Assembly (NCBI GenBank): GCA_907164885.2
Contig: OU015496.1
Location: forward strand, 106,082,315-106,146,314
Direction: 5' to 3'
Origin: Dolomedes plantarius
Taxonomy: Eukaryota > Arthropoda > Arachnida > Araneae > Dolomedidae
Length of the DNA: 64,000 nt
Both the position numbers and the translations under genes were made by a program. Shown one piece after another: positions 20,378 to 32,345 of the stretch. The first letter of the stretch is position 1. Each line of letters starts with the position of its first letter. The notes under the pieces are model-generated. The model was not told where the DNA came from. It made no database searches and saw only the letters and a list, made by a program, of their open reading frames with translations.

Positions 20378-20530
20378 TTTATTAAACGCTGACCACGTGA
20401 TTTCTTTTTCTGTTACTTTAAATAAATTTATCTTCACATAACAACAAAATAGGCAAAAAAGTACTTTTTTTCTTGCTAATGCGGCAGACGATTGGACATT
20501 ATTCAAAAAAATATTAAAATAATGTAAAAG
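20378..20530 (+). repeat. Dispersed repeat fragment, inverted with 22280-22435
   Basis: It shares long, gapped similarity with the reverse complement of 22280-22435, including GACCACGTGATTTC/GATCACGTGATTTC and GGACATTATTCAAAAAAATA. The piggyBac-like element inserted at a TTAA inside this repeat family. Non-coding. Confidence 0.6.
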
Positions 20531-20679
20531 ATATGTTCCTCAAACTGAACTACATTAACTGTACTATATTCTTTAGCATGTCCTATGAGATTTAATTTGA
20601 ATATTTTCTTCTACATTATTTTGTCTATAAAAATATCACTTACGATTTTTTTATTAATATATTTTTTTGTTTTTTTTAC

Positions 20680-20710
20680 ATCAATCGTATACATTGATCG
20701 TCGTATTTAT

Positions 20711-20742
<32 letters not shown>

Positions 20743-20815
20743 TGGCATTAATTGCATACACTGACATTGTATTTAATTTGAATGTACTCCGTAGCGAAGT
20801 GCGGGTTTATGCTGT
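20680..20815 (-). repeat. Dispersed repeat module (copy 2, inverted)
   Basis: The reverse complement of the 136-290 module, with the same CGCTACGGAGTACATTC core and (AT)n tract. It is oriented opposite to copy 1, so the pair brackets the whole nest. Confidence 0.6.
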
Positions 20816-20929
20816 TGGTTTATGGAATACTAAAAGTTTAAAATAGCGGCGCCATCTATTGCACATCTGTGAATCGAGAAACGCATCCTTCAAAAATTGT
20901 TGGTTATCCTAATTGTTAGCAATACAATG

Positions 20930-22102
20930 TCCAGAAATAAATTATTGATGAATGTTTGTTAACCAAAATCAATTTTAAAACTAACACAGTATAAATAACA
21001 TAGAAAAGATTTAGCCTTTATCATTGGAGCAAAAAATCCTGAAAAGTAAAACATAAAATATATAAATTTATAATAAACCTACCAAAATCCATTCAAAAAC
21101 TAAACACAGTATAAATAACATAGAAAAAAAGCATACGAAATGTTATACACATTAATAATATGAAAACCAATTAAAAATATATAAATGTATAATAAACTCC
21201 TCAGATTTCAGCTATATTCGGTCTTTCATCATAAAAAAGCTGAAAAAAAAATAATTAAAAAAAATAATAAAATAAAATAAAAATAATAATTTAAAAATAA
21301 TAAAATAAAATAAAAATAACAATTAAAATAATAATAAAATAAAAGCTGAAATAAAAAAGCCTTCATAAAAAGCTGAAAATACAGGTTTAGCAAAATTTGC
21401 ACGATCCCATACTCGAACCCGAGTCTTAAGGGGTACCAAATGAACCGTTTTAATGAATGCGCCACAATGACACACAACACTGTTGAGTAAAGTAAAAAAT
21501 ATACGCAATGAGTTTTTTGGAAAGTTGCTATGGGTTGGTGAATATACATACATTTATGGAGTAAGAGGAGTTTTAAGTGAGAAATAAGTTAGCAGGATAG
21601 AAGCTTAGTCTTTAACTCTTCAATAGACACAAAGACATAAGCTAGGGGGATTGCAGTAGCGATTAAAAAAGATCGTGACACTTAGTGTGGATGATTCGAA
21701 TTTTCCATCGCGTGTGAGAGTGTCAATATGCCGTTGGATCCGATTTATTTTAGAGTATAAAATCTGACTTGAAAGATTATTATTTTCATTTATTATTCTG
21801 GTTTAATATATAACTTGAAACTTTTTGATTTTATTTATTTTTATCTTTTCGCTCGCTGTTTGCCAGCTAACCCTAACGTGGATGCCATATTCAGAGGGGT
21901 GATTCCACAAAGTGTAACAGCTTACATTTAGTTTCAAAATTGTTGGTTTTTTATTAATTAAAAATCAACGGTAATTAATTTCGATTTTTCAAGTTCTTCA
22001 GACCCTCGGCTGTTTTTAAAGACGCCTGTATGTAAAATTTCACGATCGTTGCTCCTAAACTGCGGATTTCTATACAATTACAGAGAGACAAACATTCATT
22101 TT

Positions 22103-22145
<43 letters not shown>

Positions 22146-22790
22146 AAAGAAAGTCGTAAAGGATAATTTTATAGATAAAATAATGTAGAAGAAAATATTC
22201 AAATTAAATCTAATATAAAGACTACTAATAAGATATAGTACAGTTAATATATAGTCAGGTTGTAGAGACATTGTCTTTTACTGTATTTTATATTTTTTTG
22301 AATAATGTCCAATTCGTCTGCTGCATTAGCAAGGAAAAAAAAAATATTTTTGTTTATTTAGTTGTTATGCACTGACGATAAATTTATTTAATAGTACCAG
22401 AAAAGAAATCACGTGATCAGCATTTAATAAATTAAATTCTAAAATTAATCTTTAAAAATTCACCAAAAATCAGGAAATGGAGGTAAGATTCGAAAAAAAT
22501 TTCATTTAAAGGAATTTTTATGATCTTTCTTGTGATATAAATTTTATAACCCTTAAGTATTATTTTAAATGCAAACGTAAAAAAAGTTAAAAAACAGCTT
22601 AAAAATTTAATTTAAAAAATCTAATCTAAAAAGAATTTTTGAAAAATCTTTCTTAGTGCACCCCTACACTATAAGAAGAATCGCCATGCCAAATTTCAGC
22701 CCTTTAGGTCCAGCGGTTTGATCTGTGCGTTGTATGTCAGTCAGTGAATGAGTCAGTTACGGAACTGTTTTATATATATAGCTATAAACA
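20930..22790 (+). repeat. Degraded dispersed element(s) with low-complexity tracts
   Basis: The stretch begins with the TTGTTAACCAAAAT family shared with 330-600. It includes (AAAAT)n-like low complexity at 21240-21350, an (AT)n run at 22108-22143 and the inverted fragment at 22280-22435. It ends near 22785 with a GTCAGTCAGTGAATGAGTCA-type tail before a short (TA)n run. Frames here are low-complexity artefacts. No gene is seen. Confidence 0.45.
21402..21470 (-). repeat. tRNA-like SINE head
   Basis: On the minus strand TGTGGCGCATTCATTA resembles an A box and GGGTTCGAGT at 21411-21420 matches a B box. It looks tRNA-derived but not like a functional tRNA. Confidence 0.4.
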
Positions 22791-23950
22791 GACTTGTAGT
22801 TTTTAGATTATATAGCTCACGCGTATTGATCTTTGCTTACAGGTCATCTAGAGTAATCTTTTAGATTTATTGAGACTAAATTTAAAGAAAACCTGGACTG
22901 TATTTTCTTAAATAATTACTGCATTATTATTTATTTTTTTAAATTCGAGTTTTAGACGATAGTGTACATATTTAATTTTACCTATACTTAACATACATCA
23001 AATTATGCGGGGAGACAATTCCATTGGGAGAATCCTTGACTCGCTGGCGATCAGCGTATTATTTTGTTTAGATATCATTAGGTTACACATCTATTTCGGT
23101 AAAATGCGGTTATTGAATAATCGGTTCTACCTTCATTGTTTATAAATAAAAATTGGAAAAGGGGGGAATGTGAAATCTTCGTGAAGCTTGGTGAAGAGGC
23201 ATTAGAACCTGTATGGAGCCTGTTAACTGACTCAGAATTAAAAAAAAAAATATTGCTTGGCGAAAAAAGATGCTTTCGAAATAGGTAAAGTAAAAAAAAA
23301 GGGCATTAAGCTCCAGGAAGAGGATATTGATATTTTTGGGATTTAAAAAAAGGACTATTTTGATTAAACCTTTTGAAGAAAAAATTGCCGAGGAAACGGA
23401 ATGAAAGGACGAGTATAGAGGCTCAAACAATTTTTGGCTTGGGATTGAAAAACGATTTCAATGAAATCTTTGGTGGAAAAAAAAATAGCATTTCCTATTT
23501 TCCTCCACTAAAAGGAGATGTAAAGGAGTAAATCTGGCCTGTTTAAGTATTTTAGAAAATGTATTTTTCTGAGAATGTACTCAACTTTACAAAGTGAAAT
23601 CGGGTTATTTAAATAAATATAACTATGTTTTCAGTTTAAGGCAAGTAAAGAATTTGTACCCGATAGCGATGCTGTCGTTTGGAATTGTTCGAAGAACTGG
23701 ATCGAATTGTTTATTCAATGAAATAATCGGTGACGTGCATATTTATATTTTTGTAAATTTGTTGAAATGTAAACGTTATTCCACTTTTTTAGACTGTTAT
23801 CGGATTATGATTGTTAACAGTTTTTAAAGCAGATGCTTCAAGCAAAGTTTTAATCATTTCATTGAAAATCAAGATAAAAAGACTTCATTCACATTAACAT
23901 AAATATTGGAATATCGTGTGTTACTTGCGAATCTTCCTTTAGATCTTACT
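22791..23950. other. No supported feature
   Basis: AT-rich sequence with short frames (23140-23430 and 23594-23827) that I cannot link to any family. Nothing convincing is seen. Confidence 0.5.
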
Positions 23951-23954
23951 AATT

Positions 23955-24417
23955 TTTACCATGTTTTTATTAACTCGCTTTCTTGTTTGTTTGTTTGTTT
24001 GTGTGTGTGTGTTTGTCCGTACAAATCTTGCAATCGATTTTAAACTAACTTCCCGATTAGCTAGGCATTTGAAAATTTTAGAATAGCTCAGAACACGATG
24101 ACAATGCATTTTTTAAAATGCTTTTAGCCATTTTTAAGCAGATTTGAATTCTTTTCCAGTTAATTTTGTTTTGTAGACTGTTGCAGCCATCTATCAGCCG
24201 GGACGGGAACGAAAAGTTAAACGCAAGTTAACTTCCAATAACTTCATTTTCTTTCAAGTTGGTGGGGATAATTCATCAAAAAATTTTTTTTAAAGTATTT
24301 ATTAATACATAGAATTGTCAAGTTTATATTATCAACAGAAAATTTAAAAAACATGATATGTAAAAAGTTCTTTTTATCTTGTAATTTATATCATTTTCTC
24401 ATAGTTTTGTTAGTGAA
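23955..24417 (+). repeat. Repeat related to the non-coding 5' part of the 42.4-44.5 kb piggyBac element
   Basis: It contains a TTTG/GTGT microsatellite followed by sequence matching the reverse complement of 43860-44005, then of 43256-43385, in the same order. It is probably a deleted relative of the piggyBac-like element at 42398-44458. The outer BEL element inserted at its right edge. Confidence 0.5.
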
Positions 24418-24422
24418 CTTGA

Positions 24423-24785
24423 TGTTCCGGCAGCCAGCAGACCGATAGGGGGCGCGAACGTCTTTGACAACATAGGACGAGAGAAGCGAGATAGAAACGG
24501 GACAGAACCGTAATGGACGGAATGAAGATAGAGAGACTCGTATAATCTTAATGTGTAAACGCCTTTGTTTAATTGTTAGTGTAGTTTGTAGTAAATGTAA
24601 CGTGTAACGTATTATTAAATGTTCGTTAATTGTTAGTTGTAGAATGATTTCGAGTCCTGATTTAATGTCTGAACAACAGAAACGGATTTGAGAGCCAGCG
24701 GCCCTTAGCACGAACTCAGAAGGGTAATGGAAACTTACTTACCTAATAATTAAAATAAGAAAGTAGGGTTTATAGTCTCTGCACA
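24423..24785 (+). repeat. 5' LTR of the outer BEL element
   Basis: 363 bp, TGTTCCGGCAGCC...CTCTGCACA, matching 36263-36624 with small indels. It contains a GATAGGGGGCGCG motif that resembles the CTCF-like motifs elsewhere in the window. Confidence 0.9.
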
Positions 24786-24924
24786 CTAAATTTTTGGCGC
24801 CCCAACGTGGTGCCGCTTGGTTCGTAAAATGTATAAAATTAAAGTTCTCTCTAAGAACAGAGGAACGCTTCGCGCCTCTGTAACGAAACTAATAAACACG
24901 ATTAAAGAAAGGTACAGAACTTAA

Positions 24925-25502
24925 TAATGAAGATCACGCAATTGAGGATTCTTTAGCTTGCTAATTGACAAAGAAAACAACTATAGAAACTCGATAAAGA
25001 AATTTGTGGGTTAATTAAAGATGACAAAAAGAACTGGATAAAGAAATTGATAGTACTATGATAGATAGAGATGACATGTGTTATGTAAATCCAAAGTACC
25101 CGATATATAAGAAAATTACATGCAACTAACGAATCGAAACAGGACGTTCAACTCGAAAGAACAATAGAGATTAATGAGGTGTACAGATAAGAATCAAAAG
25201 GTTAATTCTTTTGGTGTAAATCTCCCCAAACTATCCAGCAATAAATTCAGAGGAGATGTTGCGAGTGGCAAATTTTTGGGCACAGTACCAGTCTGCCATT
25301 CATGATAACGAACCCTAACAAGAAGTTGAAAAATTTAATTATTTGAAGAACATTACTGACTGATTCCGCTCTAACATCTATTTCGGGTTTGCCATTGATA
25401 GCTGAAAATTATACTAAAGCGGCAAAAATCCTTACGGATCGATTTGGAAGCGGGAAAATTTGATATCAGCTTTTATGAATAGACCTATTAATATAGAACC
25501 CG
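24925..25502 (+). pseudogene. gag: Outer BEL gag, 5' part
   Basis: Degenerate gag coding sequence. Readable pieces include KFNYLKN and the ISAFMNRPINIEP stretch at the break. These fit the DUF1759-type gag of BEL/Pao elements. Reading continues at 31649 after the inner element. Several stops and shifts are present, and the start codon is uncertain. Confidence 0.6.
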
Positions 25503-25743
25503 TGTAACGAAATTAGTTGTATTTTTCATGTGTAGAGGGCGTTAGTCGTCCAGTGTTCTATGTGACATTCAACAATTGCTTTTGTCTTTAATATTCTTCA
25601 GTGTTAAAAAGTTTTTCTTTGTATTGACCACCGATCTGAGTATGGACGTCCGTTAATGGGGCGTCATATAATAAATGAGTTATTAACCAGGATATAGTGG
25701 CAGATTTTATTTGAGTCTGCTCTGGTTAAATATTTTAGTGAAA
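25503..25743 (+). repeat. 5' LTR of the inner BEL element
   Basis: A 241-bp copy of 31401-31643. Differences are mostly one-base indels in runs plus a few substitutions. The right border is fixed by the TGG of the primer-binding site. Confidence 0.88.
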
Positions 25744-25970
25744 TGGTGCACATCGCCGAAGTAGTTAGTTACATAATGTGCTAAATAGGGGTGAGTTAAC
25801 ATTTGTTTTGTCATTCTTTCTCCAGAGATGTTCATTTTTGTGCTGTATTGAAATTTTTTATTGTTTTCTATGGTGATAGCTCTGATTGCTTTTTGGGTTC
25901 TGATTGTGTTATATTTTTGATTTGGTTTTTTTCCGTTATTATATTAATTGTTTGAAAAATTGAAAAATAA

Positions 25971-27240
25971 AATGGATGATACGGATAAGCTTAAATAAAC
26001 GAGCTGTATTAGACAGTTAATAACTAAAACAAGAATAAAATTGATGATCAATTATTAGAGCAGGATAATGAAAACAAAAATGATAATTTGAATGATTCTT
26101 GAATCAATTAATTGATAGGAATAATAGTTTAAAATCGCTTGACTGGATAGTGAAGCTGTTTTCACTAATCCAAATGAATTTGAAGCTGAAATTATTAGAT
26201 CCGAGGAAATATCAGGATAAATTTATATTGTTAAAGGAAAAGTAGAAAGATTTTTAAAGAAATCCAAGATGGCTCAGTCTAGCCAAGGTTAATGTTACGA
26301 ATATCAAGTTCCGATGGTATAGGGGAATCCGAAATAAGTTCCCTGTTTGCTAATGTAGTGAAATTGCCCTAAAATTGAGATTAAGAAAATTTTATGGTGA
26401 GCATCTGTATGGTATAATTTTTGGAATACTTATAATATTTCCATACATACTAATGATAGTTTAAGTAAGATACAGAAATTTAATTATCTTAAAATGTATT
26501 TAGGTGGTAATGCTTTAAATGCTATTTCCGGTTTCGCATTGACTGAGAGCAATTAGGATTCTTCATAGAGTTACTTCTAGGAGATTTGCGCGAACTGACC
26601 TATTATAATCGAGTCACATCAGCAAGCTCTTATCAATGATCCCGTTAGAAATTCCTTAAATACGAAAGCGTTACGTAAATGTATGATGAGATTGAAATAC
26701 ATATTCGTAGTTTGCAATCTTTAAATGTTACGGCTGGCAGCTATGGTAATTTATTATGTCCAATTATTTTGCAAAAATTACCAGATGATTTGAGCTTAGA
26801 TTATAATCGAAAACGGAATTCAAATACTGATTTGACATTAATGAGCTGATTGAGTTTATAAGAAAAGAAATTGAATGCAGGAAGCTTCATCTATATTATC
26901 TATGGGTGTTAAGAAATTCAGTGGTAATTTCGACTACCCTGATAAAGAGCGATCGGAATGCCAAAACCAGAGGAAGCCAAAATCGAAAGTTTGCTTCCGC
27001 TTCTGCTTTGGTTACAACTCCTAATGCTATTTTTTGTGTCTTTTGCAATTGTAATTCTCACGATTCTAAGAGTTGTACACTTAAATATTGACAAAAAGAA
27101 ACAATCTCTAAAAGACCATTTCCGGTGTTTTCGTTGCCTAAAACGAAATCATGTTTCTAAGAAAATTAGGAGTACATATTTATGTAAGTTTTGCAAAGGA
27201 CCTCATAATAATTTAATTTGTGATAGAGATAAATTATCAG
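25971..27240 (+). pseudogene. gag: Inner BEL gag and zinc knuckles
   Basis: A plausible gag start is the ATG at 25971. The body is broken into many frames. The gag-type segment around 26450-26900 (FNYLKMYLGGNALNAI) can be followed across shifts. At about 27035-27220 there is a cysteine array typical of BEL gag: CVFCNCNSHDSKSC, then CFRCLKRNHVSKK and CKFCKGPHNNLIC. Non-functional as it stands. Confidence 0.75.
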
Positions 27241-27364
27241 ATACAAGGAAACTACCCATAATCACTAAGGATACCGATGTTTTGGCATCCGTATCGGCCT
27301 CATGTGTATCAAAGAGAAATATTAATGAACCTGTTTATTTACAACATCCTTAGCACATCTGGTA

Positions 27365-27990
27365 TCTAAAAAAAAGGTGTAAATTAGTTCGTATTCTGTA
27401 TGATTCAGGTAGCCATTGTTCATTCATTAAGAGGAGTTTGTGTAATGAGTTGAACCTTGAGACCATTAAAAAACTGAACGGTTGCAAATATGTTGGGTTG
27501 GAGAGGAAAATTCTAAACAATGTTCATATGATTTGGTTGAAGTTAACTTCAAAACAAAACCGATAGCAAAATGAATATTTCTCTTGAAGCACTTGTAGTC
27601 GGAGAGAATAACATACGTGCAAGATTTCTGCTCCCACTGAAGAAATTCGGCAATTAGCATGGGAAAAGATGTTTTTCTTTCGGATACAGGGGGAAATACT
27701 TGACGTAGACGTTTTGATTGGCTCTGATTACATGTTTGATGTTCTCTTCGATACATCTGTGCGATTAGATAAGGGATTAATTGCAACCGATAGTTTGTTT
27801 GGTTTCGTGGTACAAGGTAGATGTTTGGAATGAGTATAATAACATCTGTAGTGTTGTGAACAATACTGTTTTATGTGAAGTTGATTATAAACTATTTTGG
27901 GAATTAGAAGGTCTAGGAATGGATACTGCAAATGAGGACTCTATTGATAATGAATGTACAATTTTAAGTAAATTCAAATCTGACTTACAG
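27365..27990 (+). pseudogene. pol: Inner BEL protease region
   Basis: The motif LVRILYDSGSHCSFIKRSL at about 27385-27440 is the BEL-type aspartic protease (DUF1758) active site. Downstream, VLIGSDYMFDVL and a stretch around DYKLFWELEGLGM lead into the RT linker. Several frame breaks are present. Confidence 0.75.
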
Positions 27991-28012
27991 TTATGATAAT
28001 AATAGATATTGT

Positions 28013-28730
28013 GTGCGACTTCTCTGGAGACCTGATACAAAACATTTGTTAAATAATAACTTTGAATTGGCTTCAGAGGGATTCGATAGATTGAAAAGGC
28101 GTTTAAGAATGATCCGGAATTATTTAAAGAATATAGTAGAAATTATTGAAACTTATGAAGATGAGGGTATTATCGAAAAAAGTAGTAAGCGATGACAAAT
28201 CTAACACATCGCGCACGCACTGTTATTTACCTCAGACAGCTGTTGTTCGCAAGGATAAAATCAACCAGTAAGGTGAGAATAGTGTTCGACGGCTCCGCGC
28301 ATAGGAAAAATGAGCTCTCTTTGAACGATTGTTTGTTTATTGGACCGAACTTATATCCCGATATTTTTGCGTTGATACTCATCATTTCGAGAAAACAAAT
28401 TGCTTTTACAGCCGATATTAAACAGGCATTTCTACAGTTAATTATCCACGAAGAAGACCGTGACGTAACTAGATTTTTGGTCAGAAGACCCATGGAACGA
28501 CTCTTCAACAGTTATATATCGCTTTTGTCGGTATTATTTGGCATTAATTATAGTCCGTTTCTTTTGGCTGCGACCATAAAGAGCAGAATCAAAAAGTACG
28601 CAGAATCGAAACCACTTGCATACGACCTGTTAAACCGAAGAGTTTACGTTGATGACGTCATAGGTGGATGTGATGATATCGATACAGCATTACAGTTAAG
28701 TCTGATTGCGTAGATATTTTTCGAGATGCT
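28013..28730 (+). pseudogene. pol: Inner BEL reverse transcriptase
   Basis: RT motifs are clear. VRIVFDGSAHRKNELSLNDC (near 28270-28330) is followed by ITADIKQAFLQL-type residues (FTADIKQAFLQL) and then YVDDVIGG (near 28646-28670) as the catalytic motif. One stop separates the N-terminal linker (28013-28195) from the RT core. Broken after about 28713. Confidence 0.85.
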
Positions 28731-28879
28731 GGTAATGTTGTTAAGAAAATTCCAAACAAACAACAGAGAATTACGTGAGCTGTGGAAGCAAATCGGCATA
28801 AATGTTGAGGAAGAAAAGGAAAGTAATAGGTCAGTCAGCTTTCCCGTTTAAAAGTTTTAGGAATTTGTTGGGATTCAGA

Positions 28880-29600
28880 TAAAGGATTCATTTTATTTTG
28901 ATTCTGATGATTTGTCAAAGTTAATTAACAAACAAGAGAACTCGAAACGATTTATTTTGAAAATCGTGGTCGTATTTTTGACCCAGTTGGGTTTTTAGGG
29001 GCCTTTCACTATTCTCCTGAAGCGTTTGATACAAAATATTTGGAAAAGGGGCTTGGAGTGGGATCAAAAGTTACCGTTAGACTTAGAACAACAGTGTGTG
29101 ATATAAGTCAACAATTCAAACAACTTAACGACTTAACAGTGCCGCGTTACTATTTCTTAGGATTCAGTAAAGATAAATTAACATTGTATCAATTGCATAT
29201 CTTCTCTGATGCCAGCTTGAAGGCTTATGGTACAGTAGCTTATCTTAGAAAGAAACTAGTGATGGACTCATATCTACAAGTTTTGTTGCAGCTAAGAGTA
29301 GAGTTGCGCCCTTGAAAGTGATAACGTTACCAGACTGAACTTCTTGGTGCCCTCTTATCTGTCAGGCTGTATAAAATAATCATACGAGCTTTGAAACAGC
29401 CTTGTGAATTTATTTTGGTCCGACTCTCAGCAATCGTGTGTTGTGGCTACAACTCCTGCCATAAACTTTAAACAGTTTATGAGAAATTCGGGTGTCAAAG
29501 AAATACAGGAAATTTCTCGTCCAAAGGACTGGCACCATTGCCCTGGGAAGGACAATCTGCTGATCTTATCAGTAGAGGAACCTCCATCAATGTTCTGATA
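28880..29600 (+). pseudogene. pol: Inner BEL RNase H region
   Basis: The pieces LYQLHIFSDASLKAYGTVAY (about 29185-29245) and the later RPKDWHHCPGKDN are typical of the BEL RNase H and connection regions. Frame shifts separate the pieces. The PTTYFLG-like segment just upstream matches the same position in the third BEL element (near 62890). Confidence 0.75.
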
Positions 29601-29889
29601 AGTTCCCCGTTTGGTGGAGGGGGTCCAGTAGTGGTTATCTCTTCGAATGAGATGTGGCCCAAGACAGAATTAAGAAGGTAAATGAGACAGAGATGGAATA
29701 TCGGAAATGTATTTTCAGTGATGGAATGTGTTCCTCAAGAAGAAGATAAAATTATTGAATATTGATAATTATAGTAAATTGAGCAGAATTATTAGGAGTT
29801 GTGGCTTGGATGAAGCGATTTTTAAGTAGATTAAAAAAGGTAAAACCTGAGGCTAAAACTCTGACAGCTAATGAAGTGAAAAGCCGCCG

Positions 29890-30900
29890 AAGAGACTCTA
29901 ATTATGCTAATTCAGTCCCACTTCTACAAAGGTGAGTTGCAAGCTCTCCATAATATTCAAAGATTTCACCAAATCGGACATTTTCCAACTTGTTCCATTC
30001 TTGATGATAAAGGCATTTTAAGAAGCAAGGGAAGATTTAACGAGAGTGACTATTCCTTTGATGAAAGAAAAACCGATTATTATTCCCAAACATTCCAAGT
30101 TCGCCGAACTACTTGCAAAGCAAGAACATGAAAATATGCTGCATTCAGGTGTTGAAAGCACGTTAGTACAAATCCGAAAAAGATTTTGGATACCAAAGGG
30201 CCGGCAGCTTGTGAAAAGGGTAATTTCAAAGTGCTTGACTTGTAGAGATATGCTGTCAAAACCTTCGAATCAATTGAGCGGAACGGTTTCCAAGGGATCG
30301 GATGGGTGAAACTCCTCCGTTCACTGTTATCGGTACCGACTTTGCTGGTCCGATTTATGTGAGGTACGAAGATGGTACTAAAAAATCGTACGTTGCTTTA
30401 TTCACCTGCGCTGTGACGAGAGCGATTCATCTTGAACTCGTCACGGATATGTCGACTGCAAAGTTCGTGCTGGCTTTTAGAAGGTGCCTGTCAAGAAGTG
30501 GTACATGTCACACTATTTACTCCGACAATGCGAAATCATTTAAATGTACCGATAAGGAGCTTCAGAGACTATTGATATTTTGGAAAGACTCTGAATTTCG
30601 AGATTTTCTGACATCCAAACGTATAACATGGAAATTCATTGTAGAACTTGCCCCATGGTGGGGAGGTTTCTATGAGAGACTAGTCAGAGTGTTAAGGAAC
30701 CACTGAAGAAAGTTTTACGAAGGGCTCTACTCAGCTTTGAGGAGATGACCACTCTTCTCTCCGAGATAGAGACTGTTGTAAATCTGAGACCTCTATCTTA
30801 CGTTAGCAACGAGATAGGAGAACCTCAGCCTTTGACTCCAGCACAATTTTTGTTTCCAGGAAGAAATCAGGTCGAATACCCAGTTCATTTCATAGAAAAC
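29890..30900 (+). pseudogene. pol: Inner BEL integrase
   Basis: The zinc domain is seen as HENMLHSGVESTLVQIRKRF...CLTC at 30120-30245. The catalytic core begins at TVIGTDFAGPIYVRYEDG (near 30325) and continues through IYSDNAKSF (near 30520). The conserved APWWGGFYERLVR stretch (near 30650) ends the core. Several one-base breaks split it into frames. Confidence 0.85.
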
Positions 30901-31237
30901 CCTTCACAGGGAATCTACTAAAGGTGCTCTTACCAAAAGACGAGAGTACCAATCTCGATTACTGTGCCAATTATGGAAAAAATGGAAAGAGTTGTACTTA
31001 CTTAATTTGAGAACAATGAACAACATGACAAGTCCAAGTTCCGTTGAGTGCATTAAAAAAGGAGATGTTGTTCTGTTAGAGGGCACCAGTAAATCTAAGC
31101 TGCTGTGGGACATAGGTGTTGTCAAAGAAGTGTTTCAAGGGCGTGACGGACTTGTACGTTCCTGCATAGTTCATACTTCCAAAGGAGACTATAAAAGACC
31201 TGTACAATTGATCTATCCACTCGAACTCAAAGACTGA
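30901..31237 (+). pseudogene. pol: Inner BEL integrase C-terminal domain (DUF5641-like)
   Basis: Contains GDVVLLEGTSKSKLLWDIGV and RRPVQLIYPLEL-type residues (KRPVQLIYPLEL) near the end. This is the usual C-terminal domain of BEL/Pao polyproteins. A stop follows at 31237, 163 nt before the 3' LTR. Confidence 0.8.
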
Positions 31238-31400
31238 ATTTTAGGAAACTTTACTATTGAACATATTTGTTATTATTGCATTTATATATATATGTGTGAT
31301 TTTTTATTTTATGTAAAAGCTTTGATTTTATTCTTAGTGTCATTTAGGTAAATCATCTATTCTTTAACTTCAGTAAACTCGTTCGAGTTTAGATGGGGAG

Positions 31401-31643
31401 TGTAACGGAAATTAGTTGTATTTTTCATGTGTAGAGGGCGTTAGTCGTCAGTGTTCTATGTGAATTCAAAATTGCTTTTGTCTTTAATATTCTTCAGTGT
31501 TAAAAACGTTTTTCTTTGTATTGAACCACCGATCTGAGTATGGACGTCCGTTTAATGGGCGATCATATAATAAATGAGTTATTAACCAGGATATGAGTGG
31601 CAGATTTTATTTGAGTCTGCTCTGGTTAAATATTTTAGTGATA
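31401..31643 (+). repeat. 3' LTR of the inner BEL element
   Basis: 243 bp, preceded by a purine tract and followed by the duplicated ACCCG at 31644-31648, after which outer gag resumes. Confidence 0.88.
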
Positions 31644-31648
31644 ACCCG

Positions 31649-32345
31649 TTAGAAGATCGGATGATCTAAAAGCTTTAAGAAATTTGTATGATAACTTAGA
31701 AATCCAAATAAGAAGTTTAGAAAGTCTTAAAGTTACTGCAGACTCATATGGTTGTTTATTGGGTCCTCTTCTACTTAAAGCAATACCGAAGGATTTAGTT
31801 CTAGAATTTAACCGTAAAAAGGATTCCGAAAGTGAAACTTCAATTACAGATATTCTTAATTATTTGAGGAAAGAAATAGAGTCACGCGAGCAAACATTTT
31901 CTCAAAGCGTACAGAAACAAAGTAAAACTTTTCCAACCCCTGTATCGAAATTCTCATTTATCCACGGCATAAAGAAATTACGAATAGATTCGAAAGAAAT
32001 AATCTGCCCGCCGCGGCGTCATTAAATGTAAACACAGTAAACCGAAAATGCTTATTCTGCAACAGCAAAGAACATACGCCCGACCAGTGTTCGATGAGCG
32101 TAGATGAAAAAAGGAATTCGTTACGTAATGCAGGCAGATGTTTCAAGTGCTTAGCGAAGTACCATATTGCTTCAAAGTGTGAAAAGAAAATAAAATGTAA
32201 AAATTGCAACCGGGATAATCATAATACGGGCCTTTGCTTGGCGCCGACAAACGAGGATGCTTTGAAGGAGACTGTAGTCTCGTCAGTTACAGAAATCAAA
32301 ACACAAAGCTGTGCGTCCTATTTATTACAAACTGTTAGAGCTCGA
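31649..32345 (+). pseudogene. gag: Outer BEL gag, 3' part with zinc knuckles
   Basis: Continues the outer gag after the inner element. The frame from 31684 has SLESLKVTADSYGCLLGPLL and ends in a charged region. After a frame break, 32050-32235 carries CLFCNSKEHTPDQC, CFKCLAKYHIASKC and CKNCNRDNHNTGLC, three CCHC knuckles of BEL type. Defective. Confidence 0.8.

Larger units (their letters stand above)
25503..31643 (+). mobile_element. Inner BEL/Pao LTR retrotransposon
   Basis: 6,141 bp with LTRs at 25503-25743 and 31401-31643 (TGTAACG...AGTGA(A/T)A). The 5-bp target duplication is ACCCG (25498-25502 and 31644-31648). TGGTGCACATCGCCGAAG directly follows the 5' LTR as a primer-binding site. 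An AGATGGGGAG purine tract precedes the 3' LTR. Gag, zinc knuckles, protease, RT, RNase H, integrase and a C-terminal BEL domain are all recognisable but frame-broken. It inserted into gag of the outer BEL. Confidence 0.92.

Noticed and set aside
21229..21553. Phenylalanine-rich minus-strand frames
   Set aside because: They are translations of (AAAAT)n-like low complexity.
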